From SLST01 sp046538735 (GTDB lineage: Bacteria; Spirochaetota; Spirochaetia; DSM-27196; SLST01): 64,000 nucleotides of DNA. The notes under the pieces were generated by a model, which saw only the letters and a program-made list of their open reading frames with translations, was not told the origin of the DNA and ran no database searches. The position numbers and the translations under genes are program-made. Within the stretch, counting starts at the first letter, position 1. Each line of letters opens with the position of its first letter. Shown piece after piece: positions 1-8,981 of the stretch. The stretch covers positions 62,001 to 126,000 of the forward strand of contig JBKHII010000001.1 of the NCBI GenBank assembly GCA_046538735.1, read 5' to 3'.

Positions 1-85
1 GGATTGATTGATTGAGTATACCAAGAGCGCCGGGCCCGTTTCCACCGCTTGCGCGAGCGGCGACTTGTGCCGATGATAGGGGTGT

Positions 86-1420
86 ATGCATGATCGGCAG
101 GGTCGACGCTTCCTCGCGTTCATTCTCGTCACGCTGTGCGCTCTCCTCGCAGCCGCCGGGCCGGCGCTCGCGCAGACGGCCGCCGCCGAGGAAGAGGTCT
201 TTGCTCCCTTCGTCTCGCGACTCCGCCTCTCGATCCGCGATCCCCAGATCCGCATCACGTGGGAAGATGCCACGGATATCGTGACGAGCTACCGCGTCTA
301 CCGCGCAACGGAGCAGATCACGATCGAGAACCTTCCGAACGCCGAACTCGTCGCAACAGTGAGCGCGGGAGTGGAGGCGTACATCGACATTCCGCCCGAG
401 CCGAACGAGTACTACTACGCGGTGCTCGCCGAGCGCTCGTCCGGCGCACCGTACCGCGCGGTCATCCCGGGACGGAACGCGAGCTTCCGCGCGATCGAGG
501 TCGTGAACGTCGCGACCGAGATCGAACGGGCGGCGGAGATCGGCGACATCGGCGCAGCGCTCGTTTCCGCGCAGGGACAGACGGCCATCGAGGTCACCGC
601 CACGAGCGACCGCGACGGCAGGACGATCATCTTCTACCGTTCCACCGATCCGATCACGAGCGTAGACGATCTCGAGCAGGCAACGGTCGTGCGCGAAGCG
701 CCGTCGGGAGCGCCGCGGATCGTCGATCTCCCGGTGCCGGGCGTCCAGTACTACTACGCCGCGCTCGATACGGGGCTGCTCCTCAGCGGAGACGCTACCG
801 TGACGCCGGGGATGAACGCGACGCGCCGGCCCACAGAGATACCGCTCGCCGCCACGGCGGACGCCCCGAACGGGTCCGCGGACGCCACGCCCCCGGAGGC
901 GCTACCGGAAATCGCGACAGCGGCGCCGCCGCTCGGCACGTCCGGCCGCGGTATCCCGCTTCCGTACCTGCAGATCGAGGACGACCTCCTGACCGGCCTG
1001 ACCCTCGGAGACCCGCGAATCATCATACCGAACGCGCAGCCGATGAGCGCCGAAACCGAGGCCGTCGTAGCCGCGATGCTGCAACGCATCGGCCGCTCCG
1101 AACAGCGCGCGCCCGGCGCTACGATCCTTCCGGACGACCGCATTCCGGAACCCGAGGGTGCCGAGTACACGCTGCGGACGATCCTGGACGGGCCGTTCAG
1201 GAGAATGGCGTGGGAGTCGGCGCTCGAGCAGCTCGAGAACTACTTCACGTTGCCGCTCACGGCCGAGCTCGAAGCGCGCGCGCACTTCTACCGCGCGCAG
1301 ATCTACTACTTCATGGGCGAGGAGCGACGCGCGATCCTGGAGCTCCTGCTCGCGCGGGACCACTACTACGTGGAAGTCGAGGAGTGGCTCGGCCGCATCC
1401 TCGGCAACCAGGGTGCATAG
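86..1420 (+). CDS. exported protein with two fibronectin III-like domains
   Basis: 444 aa, no family recognised with certainty. An N-terminal signal peptide is clear: basic residues (RQGRR), a hydrophobic stretch at about residues 9-28, then a cleavage-like ALAQ. Two consecutive segments look like fibronectin type III folds, each with a W/Y-rich strand pattern (YRVYRATEQI near residue 70 and IIFYRSTDPI near 180, each closing on a repeated YYYA). A Pro/Ala-rich linker at about 240-280 leads to a helical C-terminal part, about 360-440, that resembles tetratricopeptide helices. It probably acts in the periplasm or at the cell envelope. The ATG start follows a purine-rich AGGGG. It is convergent with the GH57 gene. 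Confidence 0.75.
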   Translation: MHDRQGRRFLAFILVTLCALLAAAGPALAQTAAAEEEVFAPFVSRLRLSIRDPQIRITWEDATDIVTSYRVYRATEQITIENLPNAELVATVSAGVEAYIDIPPEPNEYYYAVLAERSSGAPYRAVIPGRNASFRAIEVVNVATEIERAAEIGDIGAALVSAQGQTAIEVTATSDRDGRTIIFYRSTDPITSVDDLEQATVVREAPSGAPRIVDLPVPGVQYYYAALDTGLLLSGDATVTPGMNATRRPTEIPLAATADAPNGSADATPPEALPEIATAAPPLGTSGRGIPLPYLQIEDDLLTGLTLGDPRIIIPNAQPMSAETEAVVAAMLQRIGRSEQRAPGATILPDDRIPEPEGAEYTLRTILDGPFRRMAWESALEQLENYFTLPLTAELEARAHFYRAQIYYFMGEERRAILELLLARDHYYVEVEEWLGRILGNQGA

Positions 1421-1610
1421 ACCGACCACCCACGACTTCGTGCCTGGAGACGCTACCGACCTTTCGACGCTTCCGGAAGAGACGATGCACTGCTCCCAAC
1501 ATGTCACTGACCTTGCAGCTCGCAGGCGGTCAAGTGCTGATGCTGCTGGGACTTGCCGGTTCCGGTGGCGCGCACGCGACACTCGGCGGGTAGACGCGAC
1601 GTACGAGAGT

Positions 1611-3641
1611 CTATGCCTTTTCGAATCGGAGCGAGACTGAGGTCGAGAAGGTAGCGCCCGGGTCGAGATCCACGGGGTAGCGAAGAACGACGCTCGTGCT
1701 CTGATAGCCCGTCTCGAGACCATTGCTCGACTTGCTCACCGTCTCCACGGGAAGGAGCCAGAGCTCGCACTCGCTGCCCATCCCCACCGTAATCGCGGTG
1801 TCATTGACCCTGTCCTCGAACCGAAGCTCTCCCGCGGCGGGAATGCGCTGCAGCTCGGGACCGATCTCGGTGGGCTTTCCGGTTCCCGCGGTGAGCAGGA
1901 GCCTGAGGCTGTCTGCCTCGGACGAGAGGAAGGCGAGATTGATCTCGGGAGCGAAGGTGGACCGCAGCCGTTCTTCCGCCGCGCACGTAATCGAGTAGTC
2001 GACCTCCACGGCGTTGCGTTTGAACTTGAACCGCTTGGACAGATCAACGGCGCGCTCGCCGGTGCCGTCCTTCACGGTTCCGGACGCAGTCAACGCGACC
2101 ACGTGCGTGTCGCGCTTGCCGTCCGCACGGTTGTAGAGCTCGCGCACAAAGCTGCCGCGCTCGTAGGCGGTCGCTCGATCGAATTCCTCGATCGTAGTCG
2201 ACTCGTCCAGAAAATGGTCCACGAACGCCTTTCGCGGGAGACAGTCGTACCCTCGCGCCTCGACCTCCGGCGTATGGTAGCTCTCACGCCGCCGCGCGAG
2301 CGTATCGAGATAGTTCCACGAGGTGGGCAGATAGTCGAGCTCGAAGAGCATGCCGCCCTCGGTATGGACGTAGGCGTTCATGTCCTGGCCCTGGTAGAGG
2401 TACTCCTCCAGCCCGTCCATATCGAAGTCGACGGTCACGACCGACGGAATGAAGATCCCCTTCTCCCGGGTCTTCTTCTCCGCCTCGATCAGCGATCGAT
2501 AGACGTTCTTGCGCAACCGATTGACGTAGATCCCGCCGTGGTGACCGTGCCAGTACGCGTTGTGGCACTGTCCCTTCCACAGCTCTTCCCGGGCGGCCTG
2601 CTTTCGGTACTTGTCGCCCCGGATCTGGTTCACGAGGACGTGCGTGTACTGCATCTTGGCGTACATGAGGTTGCTCTCGCTGTACTTGGTCAGGAACTGC
2701 CGGAAGTAGCCGCCGAAGATGTAGCCGTTTCGACCGGAGGTGAATCGCTGACGGAGCGCCTCGTACGCCTCCTGTCGTTCCGGTGTGAGCGACCAGTACA
2801 TCATCTCCTCGTACGATGCCGAGGGGAAGTACCCGCGGGTGCGTGGGCGATTCTCCTTCAGGTACTGCGCCGGGAGCACGACCTCGATCCACTCGCGGTT
2901 CTCGCCGATCAGCTCCACGAACCGCTCGAGCCGGAGATTCCGCGGCGTTGGGCCGTTGTCCGCCTCGGTAGACTCCGAGTATCGCTCACCCTCGTCCATC
3001 AGCACGAAGACCCGGCTCTCGTCTTCCGACGCTCGTTCGCGCATGAACGAGATCACCTTCTCCGGGGCGTCGTCTCGCGCGACGTGCTTGAGATCGTGGC
3101 ATACCGGAAAGACCATGACCGTCTTCCCCTGATCCTCGGTGATACACGGACGCAGCAGATCGTCCCCGGTCAGTCCGGCGGCAATGAAGTGGTAGTCGTC
3201 CAGGAAGACGTACTCCATTCCACTGGATTTCAGCGTGCTCGCGAGACTCGGCTCCCAGACGTGCTCGGTGATCCACGTACCGCGAGGACGGCGTCCGAAT
3301 CGCTTTCGGAGGTAGGTCGTGAGGCTCTCGATTTGGCCGAGCCGGTCGGGGCGCGGGATGAGCGAGAGTACCGGATCGTAGAAGCCCCCGCCGAGCAGCT
3401 CGATCTGCTTACGGGAGACCATTTCGGAGAGCACGTCCGTGTACTCCGAATGGTGCTTCTCGAGCCACTGAAGCAGCTGACCCGAATAGTGGAGCGTGAC
3501 CGGGATCTGAGGTGCGTTGTAGAGAGCTCGCAAGAATGGCTTGTACGAGCGTTGATAGGCATGTTCGATTTCGTCATCGGTGGCACCAACCGGCTGACTA
3601 TTGGTGGAGCCAAAGATGAGCCTCACTCTATCCATTGCCAT
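1611..3641 (-). CDS. glycoside hydrolase family 57 alpha-amylase / 4-alpha-glucanotransferase
   Basis: 676 aa, matching the usual length of GH57 4-alpha-glucanotransferases and amylases. These cytoplasmic retaining enzymes cleave or transfer alpha-1,4-glucan chains. Conserved GH57 motifs appear in order: ELLGGGFYDP (81-90), WITEHVWEP (123-131) with the presumed nucleophile Glu126, and LMDEGER (214-220) with the presumed acid/base Asp216. These positions sit close to the catalytic pair known from the Thermococcus litoralis enzyme (Glu123, Asp214). The C-terminal half has beta-sandwich character. There is no signal peptide, so it likely acts on storage glycogen or imported maltodextrin. An alternative ATG lies two codons downstream. 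Its leader carries a promoter and two hairpins. Confidence 0.9.
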   Translation of the reverse strand: MAMDRVRLIFGSTNSQPVGATDDEIEHAYQRSYKPFLRALYNAPQIPVTLHYSGQLLQWLEKHHSEYTDVLSEMVSRKQIELLGGGFYDPVLSLIPRPDRLGQIESLTTYLRKRFGRRPRGTWITEHVWEPSLASTLKSSGMEYVFLDDYHFIAAGLTGDDLLRPCITEDQGKTVMVFPVCHDLKHVARDDAPEKVISFMRERASEDESRVFVLMDEGERYSESTEADNGPTPRNLRLERFVELIGENREWIEVVLPAQYLKENRPRTRGYFPSASYEEMMYWSLTPERQEAYEALRQRFTSGRNGYIFGGYFRQFLTKYSESNLMYAKMQYTHVLVNQIRGDKYRKQAAREELWKGQCHNAYWHGHHGGIYVNRLRKNVYRSLIEAEKKTREKGIFIPSVVTVDFDMDGLEEYLYQGQDMNAYVHTEGGMLFELDYLPTSWNYLDTLARRRESYHTPEVEARGYDCLPRKAFVDHFLDESTTIEEFDRATAYERGSFVRELYNRADGKRDTHVVALTASGTVKDGTGERAVDLSKRFKFKRNAVEVDYSITCAAEERLRSTFAPEINLAFLSSEADSLRLLLTAGTGKPTEIGPELQRIPAAGELRFEDRVNDTAITVGMGSECELWLLPVETVSKSSNGLETGYQSTSVVLRYPVDLDPGATFSTSVSLRFEKA

Positions 3642-3702
3642 CCCGTCCGACGGGAATCGGGCCGCCGGCTGGACGCTCCCTCATCACGACGGTAGCCGGC
3701 GG
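3642..3702 (-). promoter_or_regulatory. structured 5' leader of the GH57 gene (two hairpins)
   Basis: Two inverted repeats lie between the promoter and the ATG at 3641. The outer one is a perfect 9-bp stem: CCGCCGGCT at 3662-3670 with AGCCGGCGG at 3694-3702. The inner one, CCCGTC (3642-3647) with GACGGG (3649-3654), abuts the start codon and includes the only purine-rich stretch that could serve as ribosome binding site. Translation control by this leader is an inference. Confidence 0.45.
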
Positions 3703-3721
3703 GGCACCGACCGTGAAGCTG

Positions 3722-3751
3722 ATTCTACTTCCGCCTGTGCCGACTTGTAAA
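3722..3751 (-). promoter_or_regulatory. sigma-70-type promoter of the GH57 gene
   Basis: Read on the minus strand: -35 TTTACA (3751-3746), 18-bp spacer, -10 TAGAAT (3727-3722). Each hexamer differs from consensus at one position. Predicted start near 3715 gives a leader of about 74 nt. Confidence 0.5.
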
Positions 3752-3761
3752 TCCCCCGCGA

Positions 3762-4355
3762 TCATCGACCCACCAGATTACCGAGAAACGTCTGATCGAA
3801 CGCGAGGAAGGCGAGAGCGACGAGGCCCGTCGTGATGAAGGCGATCGGGGTGCCGCGAAAAACTCGCGGCACCCACTCTCGCTCGAGGCGCTCGCGAATC
3901 GACGCGACCACGACGGCGGCGAGGAGGAAGCCGATCCCCGCCGCGAGCCCGGCCACGAGGCTCTCGAGCGCGGCGTAGTCGGCTCGGGACGCGACGAGCG
4001 CGATGCCGAGCACGACGCAGTTCACGGATATGAGCGGGAGGTACTTCCCAACGCTCCTGTGGAGCGCGGGAGAGACCGATTCGATCACCACGCCCAGATA
4101 GTGCCCGAGCGCGGCGAGAACGAGCACGAAGACGAAGGTCTGGAGGAAGGCGATCCCGAGCGGCATGAGAAGCCAGCTGCGCAGCGCCCAGGTGATCAGC
4201 GAGCCCACGGACATGACGAAGGACGCGGCAACTCCGAGCCCGAAGGCCGACTCCACACGCCGGGACGAGCCGATTACCGGGCAGAGCCCCAGAAAGTGGG
4301 TCAACACGAGGTTGTTCACGAGCACGAATGTGACGATGATGCTCACGTAGCTCAT
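3762..4355 (-). CDS. rnfA: Rnf electron transport complex subunit RnfA
   Basis: 197 aa, close to the usual RnfA/NqrE length of about 190-200. The protein is an integral membrane subunit with six predicted helices. It starts MSYVSIIVTFVLVNNLVLTH and has the LGLCPVIG segment, whose Cys lies in the region that holds the intramembrane iron-sulfur centre shared by RnfA and RnfE. In Rnf complexes it forms part of the ion-translocating core that couples ferredoxin:NAD+ electron transfer to Na+ or H+ pumping. The ATG overlaps the rnfE stop by 4 bp (ATGA), which decides the start over a longer reading. It is the last gene of the operon, and no rnfB follows. Confidence 0.93.
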   Translation of the reverse strand: MSYVSIIVTFVLVNNLVLTHFLGLCPVIGSSRRVESAFGLGVAASFVMSVGSLITWALRSWLLMPLGIAFLQTFVFVLVLAALGHYLGVVIESVSPALHRSVGKYLPLISVNCVVLGIALVASRADYAALESLVAGLAAGIGFLLAAVVVASIRERLEREWVPRVFRGTPIAFITTGLVALAFLAFDQTFLGNLVGR

Positions 4356-5011
4356 ACATCCTCCTCGGCGATGCCGCCCCCTTGAGGAGGCGTCTCGCCC
4401 CCGCGAAGCCTCATCACCCATACGAAGAGCGCCTTTCCGTATCCAACAACGAAGAGCGCACCGGCCGAAAGACCCATCACGCGTACCGGACTCTCGGCGA
4501 GTCCCGGAAGACGAACGACACCGTTGAACGTGCCGACCGGGACCAACGTGATCGTTCCGGCCCCGAGCACTTCGCGTACGAGCGCGATGAAGACCAGGGC
4601 GAGCAGGAAACCGGTGCCCATGCCCAGGCCGTCCAGCACCGCACGGCCCGCCGTGCTGTGCCGCGCGAACGCCTCCGCACGCCCCAGAATGAGACAATTG
4701 ACCACGATGAGCGGGACGAAAATATCCAGTCGCTCACTCAACCCGGGAAGGTGGGCACGAAACACGACGTCCACGCCGGTCACGAACACCGCGACGACGG
4801 CGAGGAAGATCGGCATCCTCAACCGGGCAGGGACGATGTCGCGGACGAGCGACACGGTGAGATTGCTCGCCGACAAGACCACGACGAGTGCCGCGCCGAG
4901 ACCGAGTGCGTTCACAACGTGCGTCGTTATCGCGAGCGACGGGCAGAGCCCGAGCAGGAGGACGAATATGGGGTTCTCGCGCAGAATCCCGCGCGTGAAA
5001 TCACGAACCAC
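4352..5011 (-). CDS. rnfE: Rnf electron transport complex subunit RnfE
   Basis: 219 aa integral membrane protein and paralogue of RnfA. It begins MVRDFTRGILRENPIFVLLL and carries LLGLCPSLAIT, the conserved Cys segment paired with that of RnfA. The segment FVPLIVVNCLILGRAEAFA is typical of RnfE/NqrD. A Gly-rich charged tail (RLRGGETPPQGGG) ends the protein. It lies between rnfD (11-bp overlap) and rnfA (4-bp overlap). In the usual order rnfCDGEA an rnfG gene would sit between rnfD and rnfE, but here the two genes overlap directly, so rnfG cannot be there. Confidence 0.93.
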   Translation of the reverse strand: MVRDFTRGILRENPIFVLLLGLCPSLAITTHVVNALGLGAALVVVLSASNLTVSLVRDIVPARLRMPIFLAVVAVFVTGVDVVFRAHLPGLSERLDIFVPLIVVNCLILGRAEAFARHSTAGRAVLDGLGMGTGFLLALVFIALVREVLGAGTITLVPVGTFNGVVRLPGLAESPVRVMGLSAGALFVVGYGKALFVWVMRLRGGETPPQGGGIAEEDV

Positions 5012-6110
5012 GGAGCGCCTCCCGTCCGGACAGACCGAAACGCCTCGGTTGCGTCCATCGATCGATGAGCGGCACCATCACGTTCATGAGGATGATCGCG
5101 AGCGCTGCGGCCTCCGGGAAACGCCCGAAGGTGCGCAGAAGGAAGGTCAGAAACCCCACGCCCGCCCCATAGACGAGCATGCCGCCCCGCGTGAGCGGCG
5201 TTGTCACCGTGTCGGTCGCCATATAGAAGAGCGCGAGGACCAGGCCGCCCGTGAGCGCAGCGAACAGGACGTCGCCGGCGAAGAAGCCCTGACCGGTCGC
5301 CACACCCCCGAACACGCGTGTGAAGAGCGCGAACGTGCCGAAAAACGCAACCGGGATGTGCCGGCGAACGACCCGTCGCGCGAAGAGCACGATGGTCCCG
5401 GCAAGGAGCAGCAACGCGGACACCTCGCCGATGCTGCCGGATACGTTTCCAACGAACAGATCCACATATCCCTCGGGCAGGTTGATGCCGAGGGATCCGA
5501 GGATGTGAGCGTTGAGCCATTCGGTCACGCTCGCGTCCGTCCCGGAAATCGGGTAGCCGGCCTCGCGCAGAAGCTCGAGCGGAGCCGTGCCGGTTCGGCC
5601 GCCGTTCTGTGCCGCCTTCACGATCCCGAGCGGGGTGGCGGCGGAGAATCCGTCAGGCGCGGGAAGCGTCTTCGGCATCGTCCAGCGAGTCATCGCCCCG
5701 GTCCACGAGAAGAAGACGAACACTCGACCCGCAAGGGCGGGGTTCATCCAGTTCGCTCCCAGACCGCCGAAGGTCCACTTCACGACGAGCATCGCGAACG
5801 CGGACGCGACGATCGGAATCGCGATCGGAACGGCCGGCGGCATTGTCATGCCGACCAGAAGACCGGTGACGACCGCGCTTCCATCGCCGAGCGTCCTGCG
5901 CCCGAGGGCGCGCGCGGCGAGCGCCTCGGCGACGACTGCGGATGCAACGGCAACGGCGAGCACGAGCAGCGCGCGAAGCCCGAAGACGTAGACGCCCCAC
6001 AGTGCGGCGGGAATGAGGCACGCGACGACCGTCCACATGATACGGCCCGTGGTGGAGAGATCGTGGTATTGAGGCGGACGTGTCTGCGGAAAGCCGGCAG
6101 CGGTACTCAC
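5001..6110 (-). CDS. rnfD: Rnf electron transport complex subunit RnfD
   Basis: 369 aa membrane flavoprotein subunit. It has about nine to ten hydrophobic segments and the RnfD/NqrB signature GANWMNPALAGRVF (about 118-131). The motif GFSAATPLG (154-162) matches the S-x-A-T flavinylation consensus, which makes Thr159 the expected covalent FMN site, normally attached by ApbE (no apbE gene is in this window). A second conserved stretch, MATDTVTTPLT, lies in the C-terminal half. The GTG start overlaps the rnfC stop as GTGA, which decides it over the long in-frame extension upstream. Confidence 0.93.
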   Translation of the reverse strand: MSTAAGFPQTRPPQYHDLSTTGRIMWTVVACLIPAALWGVYVFGLRALLVLAVAVASAVVAEALAARALGRRTLGDGSAVVTGLLVGMTMPPAVPIAIPIVASAFAMLVVKWTFGGLGANWMNPALAGRVFVFFSWTGAMTRWTMPKTLPAPDGFSAATPLGIVKAAQNGGRTGTAPLELLREAGYPISGTDASVTEWLNAHILGSLGINLPEGYVDLFVGNVSGSIGEVSALLLLAGTIVLFARRVVRRHIPVAFFGTFALFTRVFGGVATGQGFFAGDVLFAALTGGLVLALFYMATDTVTTPLTRGGMLVYGAGVGFLTFLLRTFGRFPEAAALAIILMNVMVPLIDRWTQPRRFGLSGREALRGS

Positions 6111-7441
6111 CGATCGCCTCCCTGGCTGCGGCGTTCGAGCCGGGCCTTCCCAACGCGGAGCCCGTGAACCAGCGGGATCCGGGACGGGCAGATGTACCCG
6201 CACGAGCCGCATTCGGTGCAATCGAAGAGCCCCTCGGAGGTCGCCTGCGCGAGATCGCCGTGGTCGATCAGCTTGAAGAGGCGCGTGGGATTGAGCCCCA
6301 TCGGACACGCCTCCACGCATCGACCGCACCCGATGCACGGACGCGTGGGCGCCGGCCTGACCTCGCGCTCGGTGAGCGCAAGCACTGCTCGCGCGTCCTT
6401 CGTGATCGGGGTCGAGAGATCGGTGATCGTCCGACCCACGAGCGGCCCGCCCACGACCACCTTTGCCGGAGTGGTGGACAACCCTCCGCACTCGGCGATC
6501 AGATCGGCAATGGGAGTACCCACGCGAACCTTGATGTTCGCCGGACTCGTGATCGCTCCTCCCCCAACCGTGACGATTCTCTGAACGAGCGGCTGACCGT
6601 ACACGACCGCCTCCTGGATCGCGACCGCCGTGGCGACCCCTACCGTAACGCACCCCACATCGATCGCGGCGCGGCCCGAAGGAACCTCGCGCCCTGCCAC
6701 GGCCTTGATGAGCTGCCGCTCGTCACCCTGGGGGTATTTCACGCGGAGCCGCACGAGCTCGATCCCGCCGCCGGACGCGCGAACCGCGTCTCGCAGCGCC
6801 GCGAGCGCATCGCCTTTGTCCGCCTCGATAGCGATGAACGTCCGGGTGGGTCCGACCGCGCGCGCAACGATCCGGGCGCCCTCCACGATCGCCTGCGCAC
6901 GCTCCACCATGAGCCGGTGATCGGCCGAGAGGTACGGCTCGGACTCGCACCCGTTCACGATGAGCAGATCGCATCGGGAGTCGGCGGCGGTTCCAAGGCG
7001 CTCGTGCATCGGCTCGGGCGGGCCGTCCATCGCGACCACGCCGTTCTCCCGGATCGCCTGGAGAACGTCCGCCGAGTCGAGTGAGTCGCCGGATCGGCGC
7101 TCCGTTCGCTTGCCCAGGCGGTCGAACTCTCCGTCCATGTCGATCACAATCGCCGGTGAGCTCGCGCCGCCGGGCAGCAGAACGCTCCGCACCTCGCGCA
7201 CGACACCCGGAATGGGCGCGTGCACGTTGGCTCCGCCGGCGCCAACGGCACGGCCGATGAGCATACCCTCCCGCACGCGATCGCCGGGGGCCACGAGCGG
7301 TCGAGCCGGAGCGCCGGTATGCTGGAGGAGTGGGACGACCGAGGTCGGCGGGATAATCGCGTTCCTCGTGGGGACGTGTCTTGTCTTCTTCTTTTGCGTG
7401 GGCGGGTGGATCCCCCCCTGTGGAAACGTCACGCTACGCAT
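6107..7441 (-). CDS. rnfC: Rnf electron transport complex subunit RnfC
   Basis: 444 aa peripheral subunit that binds NADH/FMN and iron-sulfur clusters on the cytoplasmic face. The N-terminal FPQGGIHPP is a typical RnfC opening. Two 4Fe-4S motifs lie near the C terminus: Cys369/372/375/379 (CIGCGRCVEACP) and Cys408/411/414/418 (CTECGSCGYICP). These ferredoxin-like clusters and the RnfC opening separate it from NqrA, so the complex is Rnf rather than Nqr. Usual bacterial RnfC length is about 440. It starts 1 bp after the preceding membrane protein gene and overlaps rnfD by 4 bp. Confidence 0.94.
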   Translation of the reverse strand: MRSVTFPQGGIHPPTQKKKTRHVPTRNAIIPPTSVVPLLQHTGAPARPLVAPGDRVREGMLIGRAVGAGGANVHAPIPGVVREVRSVLLPGGASSPAIVIDMDGEFDRLGKRTERRSGDSLDSADVLQAIRENGVVAMDGPPEPMHERLGTAADSRCDLLIVNGCESEPYLSADHRLMVERAQAIVEGARIVARAVGPTRTFIAIEADKGDALAALRDAVRASGGGIELVRLRVKYPQGDERQLIKAVAGREVPSGRAAIDVGCVTVGVATAVAIQEAVVYGQPLVQRIVTVGGGAITSPANIKVRVGTPIADLIAECGGLSTTPAKVVVGGPLVGRTITDLSTPITKDARAVLALTEREVRPAPTRPCIGCGRCVEACPMGLNPTRLFKLIDHGDLAQATSEGLFDCTECGSCGYICPSRIPLVHGLRVGKARLERRSQGGDR

Positions 7442-7442
7442 T

Positions 7443-8981
7443 TCAGGCTACCTGTCTACGTCGCCGTGCGAGCTCAACGACCGAATCTCGCGCCCAGACC
7501 AGCCGAGTCCACGGGAACGACGCAAGCAAGAACGGCGCGAGCACCAGCACGACGAACGCAAGATGCTGCAAGAATCGGGAGTAGTCGGAGTATATGGCGT
7601 CGTTTGGCGAGAGAACAACCCCTGTTGCGTAGCCGAGCCCGGCAAGCATGCTCGCGATCCCGGCGGGCGTCTCTGCGAGCGCCCGATCGGCCCAGGCGCG
7701 GTCGAGCTCCATGACCGTCTCCGTAAAGCTGCTGTACGAGCCGTCCGGCTCCTCGCGAAACCGCGTCAGCGAGAGCTCCTCGTCCGGCGCGGGAAAGCCG
7801 TACTCCCGGCCGTACACGACTCCCTCCTGGTAGGCGCGATGCGCCAGATAGTCCGAGAGGTCGGGAAGCCGGTCCGCGAGCGCACGGTCGGTGTGCGCGA
7901 GCCGGAGCAGGCGGAGCGAGCCGTAGCCGAGAGGGGCGCGGTCGACGGCAGTGGGAACCGGCCGCGAGACGGCGCCTGCGGGCACGAGCCCGTCAACCAG
8001 GGGCGGCACGATCGCGAGGAACGGCAGCGCGAGCAGCGCGACGCGCGTCCACGCACGTCCCGAGCTCTCTCTCCGCGCCGGGTTGAGAATCGGTACCGGC
8101 ACGAACGGTCGATGGTCGGGATCGTATCGGCGCTGTGCCAGGAGGATGCAGACGAGAACCGCAGCGACCGATCCCGCCGCGGCAACGGCGAAGGCGAATA
8201 CCGAGCGCCACCCCGCAAGCCGAACGAGATAGGCGGCCGAAACGGGGAGCGAGACAAGGAGCACGATCCCGCGCAGGCGGAGCGACGACAGGCCGGCCCC
8301 CGAGCGGCGGCGAGGCGCCGCCCACACGCGGTCGAATTCGGCCGCGGCCCACGCGACAAGCAGGACGCTTGCGGCGGACGCAACGGTTGCGGCGAGCCCG
8401 AACGAGAGCACGAAGGGAACCCACGGAACGAGCGCCGGAGCGAATCGCGCGCGGAGGCGTCCGAAGGCGACCGATGCCGCCACCCCCACGGACGTGAAGA
8501 TCACGAGAGCCCACGTCGCGCGGAACAGCGACCATTCGGCGATGCGGGAGGTCGAGCCGAGTGCACGTTTGACGAGACGTTCGGAGCGAGCGAGTGAACC
8601 GTCGAACCGGACGTAGAGCGCGTTTCGACCGTCGATCTCGAAGAAACGGCTCAGACCGACGATCCACGGGTCACGACGCGGATCGAGCGGATCGAGCGCT
8701 TCGAGCGCGCTCGCGAGCGACACGGTCTCCACGAATCGGAATCGCGAGAGGAGCACCTCCGTGGTCGCCGGCGTGACCACCTCGATCGCGCCGGCCTCGA
8801 CCAGGAGGCGCTCGGCCTCGTCGTGCGCGAGATCCGTAACGACCGTCACGTACGGGTCGAGCGGTCGCAGCGTGCGGTAAAGACGCGGCGAGAGCATCCA
8901 GAGGGAGAGCGAGCAGAGGAAGAACGCGAGGAGAAGGACTCCGGCGATTCGCGCACCTGTGCTCGAGCTCGATCTCTTCAC
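7443..8981 (-). CDS. polytopic membrane protein of unknown function in the Rnf operon
   Basis: 512 aa, family not recognised. It has an N-terminal membrane anchor (about residues 13-35), then a soluble segment of about 130 residues likely outside the membrane. A cluster of five or six hydrophobic helices follows (about 165-330), then a second soluble segment (about 360-465), one more helix near 475-495, and a basic tail. The GTG start overlaps the upstream yuiD-like stop as GTGA, and it ends 1 bp before rnfC. This tight coupling suggests an accessory or assembly role for the Rnf complex, but nothing in the sequence proves it. No cofactor-binding motif is visible. Confidence 0.75.
   Translation of the reverse strand: MKRSSSSTGARIAGVLLLAFFLCSLSLWMLSPRLYRTLRPLDPYVTVVTDLAHDEAERLLVEAGAIEVVTPATTEVLLSRFRFVETVSLASALEALDPLDPRRDPWIVGLSRFFEIDGRNALYVRFDGSLARSERLVKRALGSTSRIAEWSLFRATWALVIFTSVGVAASVAFGRLRARFAPALVPWVPFVLSFGLAATVASAASVLLVAWAAAEFDRVWAAPRRRSGAGLSSLRLRGIVLLVSLPVSAAYLVRLAGWRSVFAFAVAAAGSVAAVLVCILLAQRRYDPDHRPFVPVPILNPARRESSGRAWTRVALLALPFLAIVPPLVDGLVPAGAVSRPVPTAVDRAPLGYGSLRLLRLAHTDRALADRLPDLSDYLAHRAYQEGVVYGREYGFPAPDEELSLTRFREEPDGSYSSFTETVMELDRAWADRALAETPAGIASMLAGLGYATGVVLSPNDAIYSDYSRFLQHLAFVVLVLAPFLLASFPWTRLVWARDSVVELARRRRQVA

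Noticed and set aside
1..20. GATT tandem repeat at the window edge
   Set aside because: Only three copies of a 4-mer at the cut end, too short to mean anything.
1501..1593. Thirty-codon hydrophobic frame in the gap after the first gene
   Set aside because: Very short, no ribosome binding site, and no similarity by eye. The 1421-1610 gap otherwise holds nothing I can assign.
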